Both the position numbers and the translations under genes were made by a program. A stretch of 64,000 nt of DNA from Sphingomonas_D zeicaulis (GTDB lineage: Bacteria; Pseudomonadota; Alphaproteobacteria; Sphingomonadales; Sphingomonadaceae), in the NCBI RefSeq assembly GCF_050433225.1, contig NZ_JBNPXQ010000002.1:248001-312000 (forward strand), written 5' to 3'. Under the pieces are notes generated by a model. That model saw only the letters and a list, made by a program, of their open reading frames with translations, did not search any database and had not been told where the DNA came from. Below, piece after piece: positions 52,641-63,758 of this stretch (position 1 is its first letter; the number at the start of each line of letters is the position of its first letter).

Positions 52641-53174
52641 TTATAAGTTGTTCGAATTATTTCTTGATTTCGAGGCCTTGTCATTCAACAGCGTGAGGAG
52701 ATTTGAGAAGTCAATAACTGCCCAGCACTCCGAGACCGAAAGACTTAACAGAAAATATAGAGTAAAACCTGAAGAACGGACTGACCATTCTCGAGAATAT
52801 ATATAGAAATCAAACCCTCCTACTGCCATTATGAAAACAACGCTGACCATGGTTATGATTATCAATAGAGATAGCTGATAGCTATATACATACGCTTCGA
52901 GAGGATTTTCGTTGCCGATTACTGTGTCTCTAAATGATTTGTCTTGCAAAATTGTTGCGGCTCTGGATGTCCACGCAACGGCCATGGATACAAGAATAGA
53001 GGCTGCAGGGAAAAGAACTTTGCCAGCAGCTTCAAATGGGGTAATCTTTATCAAATTCAACATTAGTATCGCGATCATCGCGTGGATCGCGAGTTTTTTG
53101 TTTAGCAAGTTGCGAAAGCCGGCTCGGCTTTGCCCATGTCCTTTTCGGAACCATGTCCAAAATGGTGTAATCAT
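52641..53174 (-). CDS. four-segment membrane protein, RexB-like partner of the upstream gene
   Basis: A 177-residue protein with four hydrophobic segments (about 28-44, 54-69, 100-120, 136-155), a basic N-terminus and a polar C-terminal tail. Its start overlaps the upstream gene's stop by 4 bp (ATGA), so the two are translated together. Codon use and composition are AT-rich, unlike all surrounding genes. I do not recognise a named family. The layout of a soluble protein of about 280 residues followed by a small four-segment protein matches RexA-RexB of phage lambda (RexB 144 residues, four segments), which suggests an ion-channel effector. Confidence 0.7.
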   Translation of the reverse strand: MITPFWTWFRKGHGQSRAGFRNLLNKKLAIHAMIAILMLNLIKITPFEAAGKVLFPAASILVSMAVAWTSRAATILQDKSFRDTVIGNENPLEAYVYSYQLSLLIIITMVSVVFIMAVGGFDFYIYSREWSVRSSGFTLYFLLSLSVSECWAVIDFSNLLTLLNDKASKSRNNSNNL

Positions 53175-54007
53175 GGAACAAATCGTCTGATTTTTAGGTA
53201 CGCGTCTTGGACGCGTTCCCGCATTGTGTCGTATAAATTGCTCATCGCCTCATTCGGGAGCCGCTCCAGAAGCGGGTTCCCGTCCAAGTGAATACGCTTG
53301 CTTGGCTCGCCCGCTTTTGGCTTGACCGTTGCGGACGCCTCGTCGCCTGTCGATGCTACTCCCCGAGTCACCTCCTCTAGTAACTCGACGTTTAGATCCT
53401 CTCCCTCGACCTCGATTTTGGTGCTCTTTCCACCAGCGGCTTCCGTAAACTTTTCAGCAGGCCCTTGTATGAGGCTCTCTACATCAAAAGGGTTTGGAAA
53501 TGATGCGGTGAAGCTAAACTTAATAATTTGATGAGAGGATCTTAATAAAGAGATAAAGTCGCTAGGATCGTGAATAGGATCTACGACGATGCGAACGCCT
53601 GCTGCATTCGGATATGGGGTGGAGTTCAGCAGTCTCTCTAACTTTCCAGCAAGTTCATTCACCCGGATCGATACGCCGTCCTTCTTTATAATCCCGCAAG
53701 CTTGAAGTTCTGGATCAAATAAGCCAAATGTATATGGCGCTTTCTCAACCTCATGATCAACAAAGTCGCGAGATTCTGTGTCAAATTTTGGCATTGTTAT
53801 AGCGCCGGTTCGGCCGATCTTAAAGCCAACAGACCCGGATACATCTTCCGGCTTAGCGATATGCCATTGCGATCCTCTGCCCACATTAGTCATTGGCATT
53901 GCCTTTATGGCATCAACTATAATTTCTGCCGGATCTCGACTCTCTTCAAAGAAGGTGCCTTGGGGGTTCTTCTCGCATCTCACTCGTAGAATATGCATCA
54001 ACAGCAT
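53171..54007 (-). CDS. soluble protein of unknown function, candidate RexA-like sensor
   Basis: A 278-residue protein without membrane segments. It is well formed: the ATG follows GGGAGAGA, and the only partner gene overlaps its end. Remembered lambda RexA (279 residues) shows loosely similar order of features: a VG-x-[SG] turn then a hydrophobic strand near residue 42, a GxRIVVDP block near 137-144 against GERVQIEP in RexA, and a final KAG...H-L region (231-241) against EAG...H-L. Such similarity is weak and from memory, so the assignment is a hypothesis. It lies 48 bases behind uvrA on the same strand. Confidence 0.7.
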   Translation of the reverse strand: MLLMHILRVRCEKNPQGTFFEESRDPAEIIVDAIKAMPMTNVGRGSQWHIAKPEDVSGSVGFKIGRTGAITMPKFDTESRDFVDHEVEKAPYTFGLFDPELQACGIIKKDGVSIRVNELAGKLERLLNSTPYPNAAGVRIVVDPIHDPSDFISLLRSSHQIIKFSFTASFPNPFDVESLIQGPAEKFTEAAGGKSTKIEVEGEDLNVELLEEVTRGVASTGDEASATVKPKAGEPSKRIHLDGNPLLERLPNEAMSNLYDTMRERVQDAYLKIRRFVP

Positions 54008-54055
54008 GACGTCTCTCCCGGCTCGGCAGGAGGTTCGTCTATTTCATGTGCAATG

Positions 54056-57055
<3,000 letters not shown>

Positions 57056-57067
57056 GGGGGCCAGTTT

Positions 57068-57082
57068 GTTCCAGATTTGTTC
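57068..57082. promoter_or_regulatory. LexA (SOS) box of uvrA
   Basis: GTTC-CAGATTT-GTTC matches the alphaproteobacterial LexA site GTTC-N7-GTTC exactly. It lies 13-27 bases upstream of the chosen uvrA start, so LexA bound here would block transcription of uvrA until DNA damage. Confidence 0.75.
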
Positions 57083-57228
57083 GCAATGGGCAAGTGCCGG
57101 GCTTGCATTCCGACCCACTTGGGGTGCGGGGCGGCGCGGGACAAGCTTTGGGTGAAGATTCCCGGCTTGGGCACGCGCGAGGGCGTAAAGTGCTGACCCT
57201 CAAGACCATATCGCGATATCACCGCTTC

Positions 57229-57669
57229 ATGCTCATCCGATCCCTCGCGCTGCTCGCGCTCGCCCTCGCCACGCCCGCCATCGCCGCTCCGCCGACCCCG
57301 CAGGTCCATGAGGTCGCGGCCGCAGATCCCCTGCGCAAGACCCTGCTCGACGCGCTGCGCCCGGTGATCGCGAAGGATCTCGGCCAGCCGGTGAAGTTCG
57401 TCGTCACCACCTTGCGCGCGACCGATCGCCATGCCTTCGCACAGGTCACGCCGCAGACGCCGTCGGGCAAGCCGATCGACTTCCGGCAAACCCACTATGC
57501 GCAGCAGCAGCGCGATGGTTTGCTGGACGGCGACATGATCCACGCGCTGCTCGCCAGGGAGCAGGGGCGGTGGGTGGTGAAGGACTTCGTCCTCGCGCCG
57601 ACCGACGTCGCGTGGGCGGCGTGGGACGAGGAATATGGCGCCCCGCGCGCGCTGATACTTCCCGATTGA
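57229..57669 (+). CDS. small periplasmic protein of unknown function
   Basis: A 146-residue protein with a signal peptide (about residues 1-20, ending PAIAAPP), transcribed divergently from uvrA. The mature part has no cysteines and ends in WAAWDEEYGAPRALILPD. It has a helix then a mixed strand-turn region (KFVVTTLRATDRHAFAQV), which looks like a small globular domain of the NTF2-like or lumazine-like size, but I cannot name a family. The ATG lies 45 codons inside a longer frame that begins opposite uvrA. Confidence 0.72.
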   Translation: MLIRSLALLALALATPAIAAPPTPQVHEVAAADPLRKTLLDALRPVIAKDLGQPVKFVVTTLRATDRHAFAQVTPQTPSGKPIDFRQTHYAQQQRDGLLDGDMIHALLAREQGRWVVKDFVLAPTDVAWAAWDEEYGAPRALILPD

Positions 57670-57676
57670 GCGCGGC

Positions 57677-58390
57677 TCAGCGCACGAACAGGAAGCTCTT
57701 TTCGTAGCTGCCCCAATTGCTGGTGCTCACGCCGTTGCGCTGCATGCCCGCATAGCTCGCGCGCCCCGGGGCGCTGCGCAGCGTCACGACGCCGCCATCG
57801 TCGGAAATCAGGCCGGCATGGACGGCCGCGTTGCAGATCGAGGAATCGGCGGTGTAGGGCCCGCTGCCCCAGACCGGCCCGGCACCGCGAGAGCCGGCGC
57901 CGCAGCGGCAGGTGAGGCCGGCGCCGCCGACCCCGCGCGCATCGGCGGGGCAGGAGGCAGCGGCGCTTTGCCGCGGCGGCAGCGTACCGCTGCCCGAACC
58001 GCCTGCGATGTTGGCGGCGCGAAAGGCGATGCTGCGGCCCCAGGCCCCCCACCGATCGCTGACCACGCCGTTGCGCTCGCTGGCGACGTAGGATTGGCGG
58101 CCGGGCTGCGCGACCACCGTCACCACGCCGCCGTCGAAGCCGATGATTCCGGCATGGACGGCTGCGTGGCAGACCGACGAATCATCGGTGTAGATGTCCG
58201 TGCCCCACACCGGGCCATAAGCGGAATCGCGCGCCGCGCAGGTACAGGTGAGCGCAGTGCCTGAACTCATTTTGGATGGGCAGGCGGGCAGATCACGGTT
58301 CTGAGCGACGAGCGCGCTGCCACCCATGCCGGCAAGCGCCGCAAGACCCAGCGCCAAAGCCGAACGGACCATCGTGATTGCACGCATCAT
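57677..58390 (-). CDS. secreted protein with two tandem LCCL domains
   Basis: A 237-residue protein with a signal peptide (about 1-29) and two LCCL-type domains at about 37-124 and 147-235. Each carries the hallmark YTDDSSVCHAAVHAG (67-81) or YTADSSICNAAVHAG (179-193), with further conserved cysteines, and ends in a GSF/RSI-type strand. LCCL domains are best known from animal and apicomplexan secreted proteins; a bacterial protein made of two copies and nothing else is unusual. Binding to lipids or polysaccharides at the cell surface is plausible but unproven. Confidence 0.85.
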   Translation of the reverse strand: MMRAITMVRSALALGLAALAGMGGSALVAQNRDLPACPSKMSSGTALTCTCAARDSAYGPVWGTDIYTDDSSVCHAAVHAGIIGFDGGVVTVVAQPGRQSYVASERNGVVSDRWGAWGRSIAFRAANIAGGSGSGTLPPRQSAAASCPADARGVGGAGLTCRCGAGSRGAGPVWGSGPYTADSSICNAAVHAGLISDDGGVVTLRSAPGRASYAGMQRNGVSTSNWGSYEKSFLFVR

Positions 58391-58629
58391 GGAGCCCCTC
58401 TCCCACCATCGCCTGCCGCAGCTACGATTATCACTGCCGAAATGATGCGACAATGTTCATCGTCGGCGCGCAAACATTCCCTGCCATGCTATGTCCTCCG
58501 GAAAAGGAGAGGATAGGGATGATCAAGAAGAAGCCGGCCGGCGTGCAAGGAGAGCCGCGCCCGAGTGAAGGTGACCAGGGCGTCGATCTGCAAGGCGGAG
58601 CCTTCCGCCGGGGCACGCGTTCCTTGACC

Positions 58630-59136
58630 ATGCGAAGCCTGATCCTGCCCTCAAGCGCCGGATTGATCCTGCTGACCGCCTGCCAGCCCGCGCCGGAGGG
58701 GCAGGAGGGCGCCGACAATGTCGCCGGAGAGGACAATGCCGCGGCGATGCGGCCGTCCGCGCCGGAGGTGCTGCCCTCCCGCACGCCCGAGCCCGACGAG
58801 ATCGGCGCGCCTGAGAAGGCGCCGACACCGGCGGATGCCGCGCCCGGGCCGATTCCGGCGGCCTATCGCGGCACCTGGGCGATCGAGCCGGGCGATTGCA
58901 GCGCGCAGCCGGGGCTGACGCGCATCGTCGTGACCCCCGCCGAGATCGGCTATTATGAGGGCCGGTCCGAGGTGAAGTCGGCGACGCGCACCGGCAGCCG
59001 GCTGCTGGTCGACATCGTCCACCATGCCGAGGGCACGACCGAGCGCGCGGAACAGTCGATCGATCTTTCCGCAGACGGGCGGCGGTTGAGCTTCAACCGC
59101 GGCGGCACGAGCTTCGGCTACCGGAAGTGCGGTTAG
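58630..59136 (+). CDS. lipoprotein of unknown function
   Basis: A 168-residue product with a lipoprotein signal: a hydrophobic run then LLTAC (Cys18), so it should be acylated. A low-complexity Pro/Ala/Glu linker (about 20-75) follows, then a domain (about 80-165) opening AAYRGTWAIEPGDCS and ending GTSFGYRKCG, whose two cysteines may pair. Similar GTW...C...L...R.C domains occur in other exported proteobacterial proteins. An in-frame ATG at 58519 has a better ribosome-binding site but would put 37 polar residues before the lipoprotein signal. Confidence 0.7.
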   Translation: MRSLILPSSAGLILLTACQPAPEGQEGADNVAGEDNAAAMRPSAPEVLPSRTPEPDEIGAPEKAPTPADAAPGPIPAAYRGTWAIEPGDCSAQPGLTRIVVTPAEIGYYEGRSEVKSATRTGSRLLVDIVHHAEGTTERAEQSIDLSADGRRLSFNRGGTSFGYRKCG

Positions 59137-59158
59137 GCCGCACGCTCCGGCGCGACCG

Positions 59159-59638
59159 TCATCGTCCCGCGGGCGGATCGCCCTCCTGCAACACGAAGCG
59201 AGGCCCCGCGCCGGAGCGCGCGGCGCGATCCTCCGGGTTGTAGAGCGCGCAATTGCTGAGTGACAGGCAGCCGCAGCCGATGCAGCCGTCCAGCCGGTCG
59301 CGTGTCCGCTGCAGCATCGCGATGCGCCTGTCGATCGCGCCGCGGATGCGCGCGCTGATCGCCGCCCAGTCAGCCTGCGTCGGCGCGCGGCCATGCGGCA
59401 GCGTCGCCAGTTCCGCCTCGATCTCTCCCAATGACAATCCAAGCTGCTGCGCGATCAGCGCGAAGGAAAGCCGGCGGATGTCGGCGCGCAGGAAGCGGCG
59501 CTGGTTGCCGCTTGTGCGGATCGCGCTCACCAGCCCGCGCGCCTCGTAGAAACGGATCGCCGAGACGCTGAGGCCGGTGCGCCGCGCCAGTTCGCCGATC
59601 GTCAGCAGGCTCGATTGCGCCATCATCCCGTCCGTCAT
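59159..59638 (-). CDS. soxR: SoxR redox-sensing regulator (MerR family)
   Basis: A 159-residue MerR-family protein. The winged helix is at 11-75 (LLTIGELARRTGLSVSAIRFYEARGL), the dimer helix at 90-118, and the [2Fe-2S] ligands are C119, C122, C124 and C130 (CIGCGCLSLSNC), exactly the SoxR pattern. Oxidation of the cluster by redox-cycling compounds switches on its targets. It is divergent from the VOC protein gene, with a SoxR box between. The start could also be at 59626. Confidence 0.95.
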   Translation of the reverse strand: MTDGMMAQSSLLTIGELARRTGLSVSAIRFYEARGLVSAIRTSGNQRRFLRADIRRLSFALIAQQLGLSLGEIEAELATLPHGRAPTQADWAAISARIRGAIDRRIAMLQRTRDRLDGCIGCGCLSLSNCALYNPEDRAARSGAGPRFVLQEGDPPAGR

Positions 59639-59649
59639 TTCAAGCTTGA

Positions 59650-59667
59650 CCTCAACTTAGCTTGAGG
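59650..59667. promoter_or_regulatory. SoxR box
   Basis: CCTCAACTTAGCTTGAGG is an 18-base near-palindrome that differs by only two bases from the E. coli soxS operator as I know it (CCTCAAGTTAACTTGAGG). TTGACC overlaps its left end and could serve as a -35 for the rightward VOC-NAT genes. It lies 12 bases from the soxR start, so it should control both directions. Confidence 0.8.
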
Positions 59668-59727
59668 TTGCACGAGGGGCAAATCGGCGGTGCCCGGGCG
59701 CCGCGCAGGAACCATCAGGAGACCGCA

Positions 59728-60099
59728 ATGGCACATCCGCGAATCGAACATATCAACATCACCGTCGCCGATCCCGGCCGGACAGCCGGCATGATGCAGG
59801 CGCTGTTCGACTGGCAGGTCCGCTGGCAGGGCACCAACATCAGCGGCGGCCGCACCGTCCATGTCGGCGGGGCCGGATCCTATGTCGCGCTTTCCGAAGC
59901 GCGCACCGCGCGCGATGCCAGCCCCAAGGGGCGGCCGCTCAACCATATCGGCATCGAGGTCGACGATCTCGACGATGCCGAACGGCGCGTGATCGCCGCC
60001 GGGCTCGGCCCGTTCAACCATGGCGACTATGCGCCCGGCCGCCGCTTTTACTTCCTCGATCCCGACGGAATCGAATATGAGGTGGTGAGCTACCGATGA
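59728..60099 (+). CDS. VOC-family (glyoxalase-like) protein, SoxR target
   Basis: A 123-residue single VOC domain: IEHINITVADPGRTAGMMQALF at the N-terminus, LNHIGIEVDDLDDAERRV in the middle and FYFLDPDGIEYEVVSY at the end, with His and Glu in metal-binding positions. Such proteins include glyoxalases, dioxygenases and drug-binding proteins. It starts behind AGGAGA and a SoxR box, so it probably handles a redox-active compound or its product. The substrate cannot be named. Its stop overlaps the NAT start by 4 bp. Confidence 0.88.
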   Translation: MAHPRIEHINITVADPGRTAGMMQALFDWQVRWQGTNISGGRTVHVGGAGSYVALSEARTARDASPKGRPLNHIGIEVDDLDDAERRVIAAGLGPFNHGDYAPGRRFYFLDPDGIEYEVVSYR

Positions 60100-60941
60100 T
60101 TTCACGCCTTCCTCCCCCGCGGGCCGAGGTGTCGGCCTTCACCGCGCTCGACGCCTATCTGCGGCGGATCGGCTATGCGGGCCCCTGCGCGGTCGATCAT
60201 ACGACATTGGCGGGCATCGTCCGCGCGCATATCGCCGCGATCCCGTTCGAGAATGTCGACGTGCTGCTCCAGCGCCGCGTGTCGAGCGCCTTGCCGGCAA
60301 TCTATGACAAGCTGGTCGTGCGGCGGCGCGGCGGCTGGTGCTTCGAACAGAACGGCCTGCTCGGCTGGGCGCTGACCGCGCTCGGCTTTCCAGTGATGCG
60401 GATTGGCGGCGGCGTGATGCGCGTGGAGCGCGGCGACGCCGCGCTCGGCAATCATCTTGCTCTGATCGTCATGCTTGACCGGCCCTGGCTGGTTGACGTC
60501 GGTTTCGGCGGCAGCCTCGCCGAGCCCATCCCCTTCGCGGAAGGGCGGCATGAGCATGCGCCGTTCGACATCGCGCTCAAGCCGATCGGCGAGGGCTGGT
60601 GGCGCTTCGAGGAATGGATCGGCGGCATGCCGTTCAGCTGGGATTTCCGCCCCGAACCCGCCGACGACAGCCGCCTCGCCGCGCATCTCATCGCACTGCA
60701 GACCGATCCCGCCTCGGTCTTCGTCCAGAACCTCGTCGCGCAGCGCCGCATTGGCTCGGTGCACCTGGCGCTGCGTGGCCGCGTCCTCACCGAATCGACC
60801 CCGTGGGCGCGCGAGAAACGCCTGCTCATGAGCGGGCAGGAGATCGTTGAGGTACTCGGCGAGCGGTTCGGATTGGATGTGCCGGAGGTCGCGGCGATGT
60901 GGCCGTCGATCGAGGCACGGCATCGGGATCTGTTCGGCTGA
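60096..60941 (+). CDS. nat: arylamine N-acetyltransferase
   Basis: A 281-residue NAT. The catalytic triad is readable as C82 (RRGGWCFEQN), H120 (GNHLALIV) and D134 (LVDVGFGG). It transfers an acetyl group from acetyl-CoA to arylamines and hydrazines in the cytoplasm. It is translationally coupled to the VOC gene and, with it, probably part of the SoxR regulon, which would fit detoxification of aromatic redox-cycling compounds. Confidence 0.93.
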   Translation: MISRLPPPRAEVSAFTALDAYLRRIGYAGPCAVDHTTLAGIVRAHIAAIPFENVDVLLQRRVSSALPAIYDKLVVRRRGGWCFEQNGLLGWALTALGFPVMRIGGGVMRVERGDAALGNHLALIVMLDRPWLVDVGFGGSLAEPIPFAEGRHEHAPFDIALKPIGEGWWRFEEWIGGMPFSWDFRPEPADDSRLAAHLIALQTDPASVFVQNLVAQRRIGSVHLALRGRVLTESTPWAREKRLLMSGQEIVEVLGERFGLDVPEVAAMWPSIEARHRDLFG

Positions 60942-61245
60942 CGGGCCTTCGGGGGGAGGGGCGGTGGGCCGTATCACCCCTCTTCTTCAGAGGAGGGGAC
61001 GGTGGTGGAGAAGCGACGGCGGGGCTCAATGCCCCCGTTGGCGATCTTTTCCGGCTCCGCCGGAAGCTCGCTGCGCTCGCCTCCACCCCAACCCGGCATC
61101 GGGTTGGACTGCCCCCGGGCAGTCCAAGTCCAGTCCGGGGGGACCGGACGATCCGATGCCCTGAGGAGGAGGGGCAGGCCCTCCCTCCCGGCGCTTCCAG
61201 ACTCTTTCTCGCTGCACCGCACCATCGCCTCTTGAAAGAAGACTG
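60942..61245. repeat. gene-free stretch with four palindromic hairpins
   Basis: The gap between nat and the MarR-type gene holds hairpins at 60977-60998 (CCCCTC and GAGGGG arms, family of 49-72), 61090-61105 (AACCCG-GCAT-CGGGTT), 61106-61125 (GGACTGCC-CCCG-GGCAGTCC) and 61133-61149 (GTCCGG-GGGGA-CCGGAC). The last three are almost contiguous. No convincing gene lies here. It looks like a block of inserted intergenic palindromes that isolates the two operons. Confidence 0.65.
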
Positions 61246-61261
61246 TTAGTTGGCTAACTAA
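61246..61261. promoter_or_regulatory. candidate MarR-family operator
   Basis: TTAGTT-GGCT-AACTAA is a perfect 6-bp inverted repeat ending 5 bases before the MarR-type start codon, in a locally AT-rich patch. The form TTAG...CTAA is typical of MarR-family sites, so autorepression of the marR-FUSC operon is likely. Confidence 0.6.
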
Positions 61262-61266
61262 TATCC

Positions 61267-61713
61267 ATGCGTCGCAAGCTCGAACGTGATCTCGCCACCC
61301 GCCTCAGCCCCGTCTCCCGCGCCTGGCAACAGCTTGCGGACGAGGTGCTGGCGGAACTGCGCGTGTCCAACTCGTCAGGCTGGTGCCTGATCTATCTCGA
61401 TCGCCTCGGCCCCGCGGTGAAGCAGGGCGATCTCGCGCGCCAGATCGGCGTCACCCAGCCGTCGCTGGTGCGCACCTTGCAGCAGCTCGAGGCGCAGGGG
61501 CTGGTTGCGCGGCGCAACGATGCCGAGGATCGGCGCATCAACCATGTCAGCCTGACCGAAACCGGTGCGACGCTCGCCGCCAAGATCGAACAACGGCTGC
61601 AGGTGCTGCGCATCGAATTACTTGCCGATCTGCCGACCGAGGATATCGAGGCGACCTTGCGGGTCTGCGAGGTGCTCAGCCGGGAAATCGCCGCAAGGCG
61701 CCTCCAGCCATGA
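61267..61713 (+). CDS. MarR-family transcriptional regulator
   Basis: A 148-residue protein with a central winged helix-turn-helix (about 55-105: KQGDLARQIGVTQPSLVRTLQQLEAQGLVARRNDAEDRRINHVSLT). The DxR-type wing (EDRR) and flanking helices are typical of MarR repressors that respond to phenolic compounds. It heads the efflux operon, with a palindromic operator just upstream, and its stop overlaps the next gene by 4 bp (ATGA). Confidence 0.92.
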   Translation: MRRKLERDLATRLSPVSRAWQQLADEVLAELRVSNSSGWCLIYLDRLGPAVKQGDLARQIGVTQPSLVRTLQQLEAQGLVARRNDAEDRRINHVSLTETGATLAAKIEQRLQVLRIELLADLPTEDIEATLRVCEVLSREIAARRLQP

Positions 61714-63758
61714 TCGAACGCTTCGGTGGTGCGGCGGCGCTCTTCTCCCTGAAGTGCCTCGCGGCGGCGGCGCTCGCGCTGTTCGTGGCGTTCAGCATCG
61801 GGCTGGAACGGCCCTATTGGGCGTTCCTCACCACCTTCATCGTCGCGCAGCCGCTGGCGGGCGCAGTGCTGTCCAAGGCGCTGTTCCGTATCCTCGGCAC
61901 CCTGATCGGCGCGACCGTGACGGTGCTGATGGTGCCGCCCTTGGTCAACGCGCCCGAGCTGCTCTCGATCGCGCTCGCCGGCTGGGTCGGGTTGTGCGTG
62001 TTCGTCTCGCTGCTCGATCGCACGCCGCGCGCTTATATGTTTGTGCTGTCGGGCTATACCTGCTGCCTGATCGCCTTCCCCAGCGTCGGCATCCCCGACC
62101 AGATCTTCACCGTCGCCAGCCTGCGCGTGCAGGAAATATTGATCGGCATCCTCTGCGGATCGCTGGTCCACGGGCTGGTCTTCCCCGGCTCGGTCGCCAA
62201 CCTGCTGCTGGCGCGGGTCGCGGCGATCCTGCAGGATGCCGAGCGATGGTCGCGCGACGCGATCGCGACCGAGCCCGTCCCTGCCCTCGATGCGGAGCGC
62301 CGCCGCCTCGCGCGCGACATCGCCGAACTGCACCAGCTTTCGGGCCATCTTCCGTTCGAAACCGCGCGCCTCTCGCCGCGCGTCCGCACCGTGCGCGCGC
62401 TGCAGGATCAGCTCTCACTGCTGATGCCGCTGGGCGCGGCGGTGGAAGATCGCGTCGCGCAGCTGCAGCAATCCGGCAGCTTGTCGCCCGAGCTCGCCAC
62501 GCTGCTCGATGACAGCCGCGCCTGGCTCGCCGCGCCCGACAGCGATCGCGCGCTGCGCCACGCCGGTGCCGAGGCGCTGCGCGCGCGCTGCGCCGCGCTG
62601 GAGCCCGCCGCCAGCCTCGACCTCGATTGGGCGGGCATGTTGCGGCTGAGCCTGCTCGCGCGCCTGTCTGACCTGATCGCCGCTCACCGCGACTGCCGCG
62701 ACCTTGACGATCAGCTCCGCACCCACAGCCGGGAACCTGTCAGTGCGCGGGTCGCTGCGTTGCTCGATGGCCGCCGCGCACGCGAACTGCACCGCGATGT
62801 GGGTGGCGCGGCGCGCGGGGCGATGTCTGCCTTCCTCACCATCCTGATCGGCTGCTGCCTGTGGATCGGCAGCGGCTGGCACGATGGTGGCACCGCGGTG
62901 ATGCTGGCGGGCGTCTTCCTCGCGCTGTTTTCCGCCAGTGACGATGCGTCGGTGCCGCTGCGCGGCTTCCTGATCGGCACTGCCCTGGCGACGATCATCG
63001 GCGCGATCTACGGCTTCGCCATCCTGCCGCGCGTCGACGGCTTCCCGCTGCTGATCGCGGTTCTGGCACCCACCTTGCTGGCGGGCGGCGCGCTGCTCGC
63101 CTCCCCGCGCTATGGCATCGTCGCTCTGTCGATGCTGCTCGGGCTGGGCAGCCCGGCGTTGCTGGGCGAACGCTATGTCAGCGATTTCACCGAATTCGCC
63201 AACGGCGCGCTCGCACAGCTCGTCGGCATCTGGTTCGCGATCGTGATGGCGCGACTGCTCCAGTCGGCCGGTGCCGAGGCGGCGGTGCGGCGCACGCTCC
63301 GTGCGGGATGGATCGATCTTGCCAATCGTTGCCTTGCTACCACCGCGCCGGACACGCGCGCGTGGATCAACCGCATGCTCGATCGCATGGGGCTGCTCGC
63401 ACCCCGCCTCGCGGCGCGGGGCGAGGCGGGCGGGGCGCTGCTCTACGCGGCGCTGCGCGATCTGCGCACCGGCATCGCCGTCAGCGAATTGCGACAGCTC
63501 CGCTTCGATCGGCCGCGCGCCGGCCCTGACGCGCTGACGCCGGTGCTGCAGGATGTCTCGGCCTATTACCGCACGCTCGATCCCGATGCGCCGCAACCCG
63601 CGCCCGCACGGCTGCTGGCCGATATCGACGCCGCCATCGCCACGCTCACCGAGGATGCCGATGCCGGCATCCGCCGCCGCGCGACATTGGGCCTCGTCAG
63701 CCTGCGCCGCGCGCTGTTTCCGGACATCTCCGTATATTCGAAAGGCATTCCGGCATGA
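61710..63758 (+). CDS. FUSC-family transporter (AaeB-like)
   Basis: A 682-residue membrane protein with two hydrophobic blocks (about residues 10-170 and 365-520), each followed by a soluble domain, the layout of the fusaric-acid-resistance/AaeB family. LERPYWAFLTTFIVAQP at the start is characteristic. Together with the DUF1656 protein and the HlyD-type protein downstream it forms an AaeXAB-type efflux system, which exports aromatic acids such as p-hydroxybenzoate. Control by the MarR regulator fits. Its stop overlaps the next start by 4 bp. Confidence 0.9.
   Translation: MIERFGGAAALFSLKCLAAAALALFVAFSIGLERPYWAFLTTFIVAQPLAGAVLSKALFRILGTLIGATVTVLMVPPLVNAPELLSIALAGWVGLCVFVSLLDRTPRAYMFVLSGYTCCLIAFPSVGIPDQIFTVASLRVQEILIGILCGSLVHGLVFPGSVANLLLARVAAILQDAERWSRDAIATEPVPALDAERRRLARDIAELHQLSGHLPFETARLSPRVRTVRALQDQLSLLMPLGAAVEDRVAQLQQSGSLSPELATLLDDSRAWLAAPDSDRALRHAGAEALRARCAALEPAASLDLDWAGMLRLSLLARLSDLIAAHRDCRDLDDQLRTHSREPVSARVAALLDGRRARELHRDVGGAARGAMSAFLTILIGCCLWIGSGWHDGGTAVMLAGVFLALFSASDDASVPLRGFLIGTALATIIGAIYGFAILPRVDGFPLLIAVLAPTLLAGGALLASPRYGIVALSMLLGLGSPALLGERYVSDFTEFANGALAQLVGIWFAIVMARLLQSAGAEAAVRRTLRAGWIDLANRCLATTAPDTRAWINRMLDRMGLLAPRLAARGEAGGALLYAALRDLRTGIAVSELRQLRFDRPRAGPDALTPVLQDVSAYYRTLDPDAPQPAPARLLADIDAAIATLTEDADAGIRRRATLGLVSLRRALFPDISVYSKGIPA

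Noticed and set aside
52597..52806. A short plus-strand frame opposite the four-segment membrane protein
   Set aside because: It lies fully against a better gene with overlap coupling and membrane segments, and has no ribosome-binding site.
52641..54007. Toxin-antitoxin pair as the reading of the AT-rich island
   Set aside because: Both proteins are much larger than typical antitoxins, and neither shows a known toxin motif. A soluble sensor plus membrane effector fits the sizes and topology better, although this is not proven.
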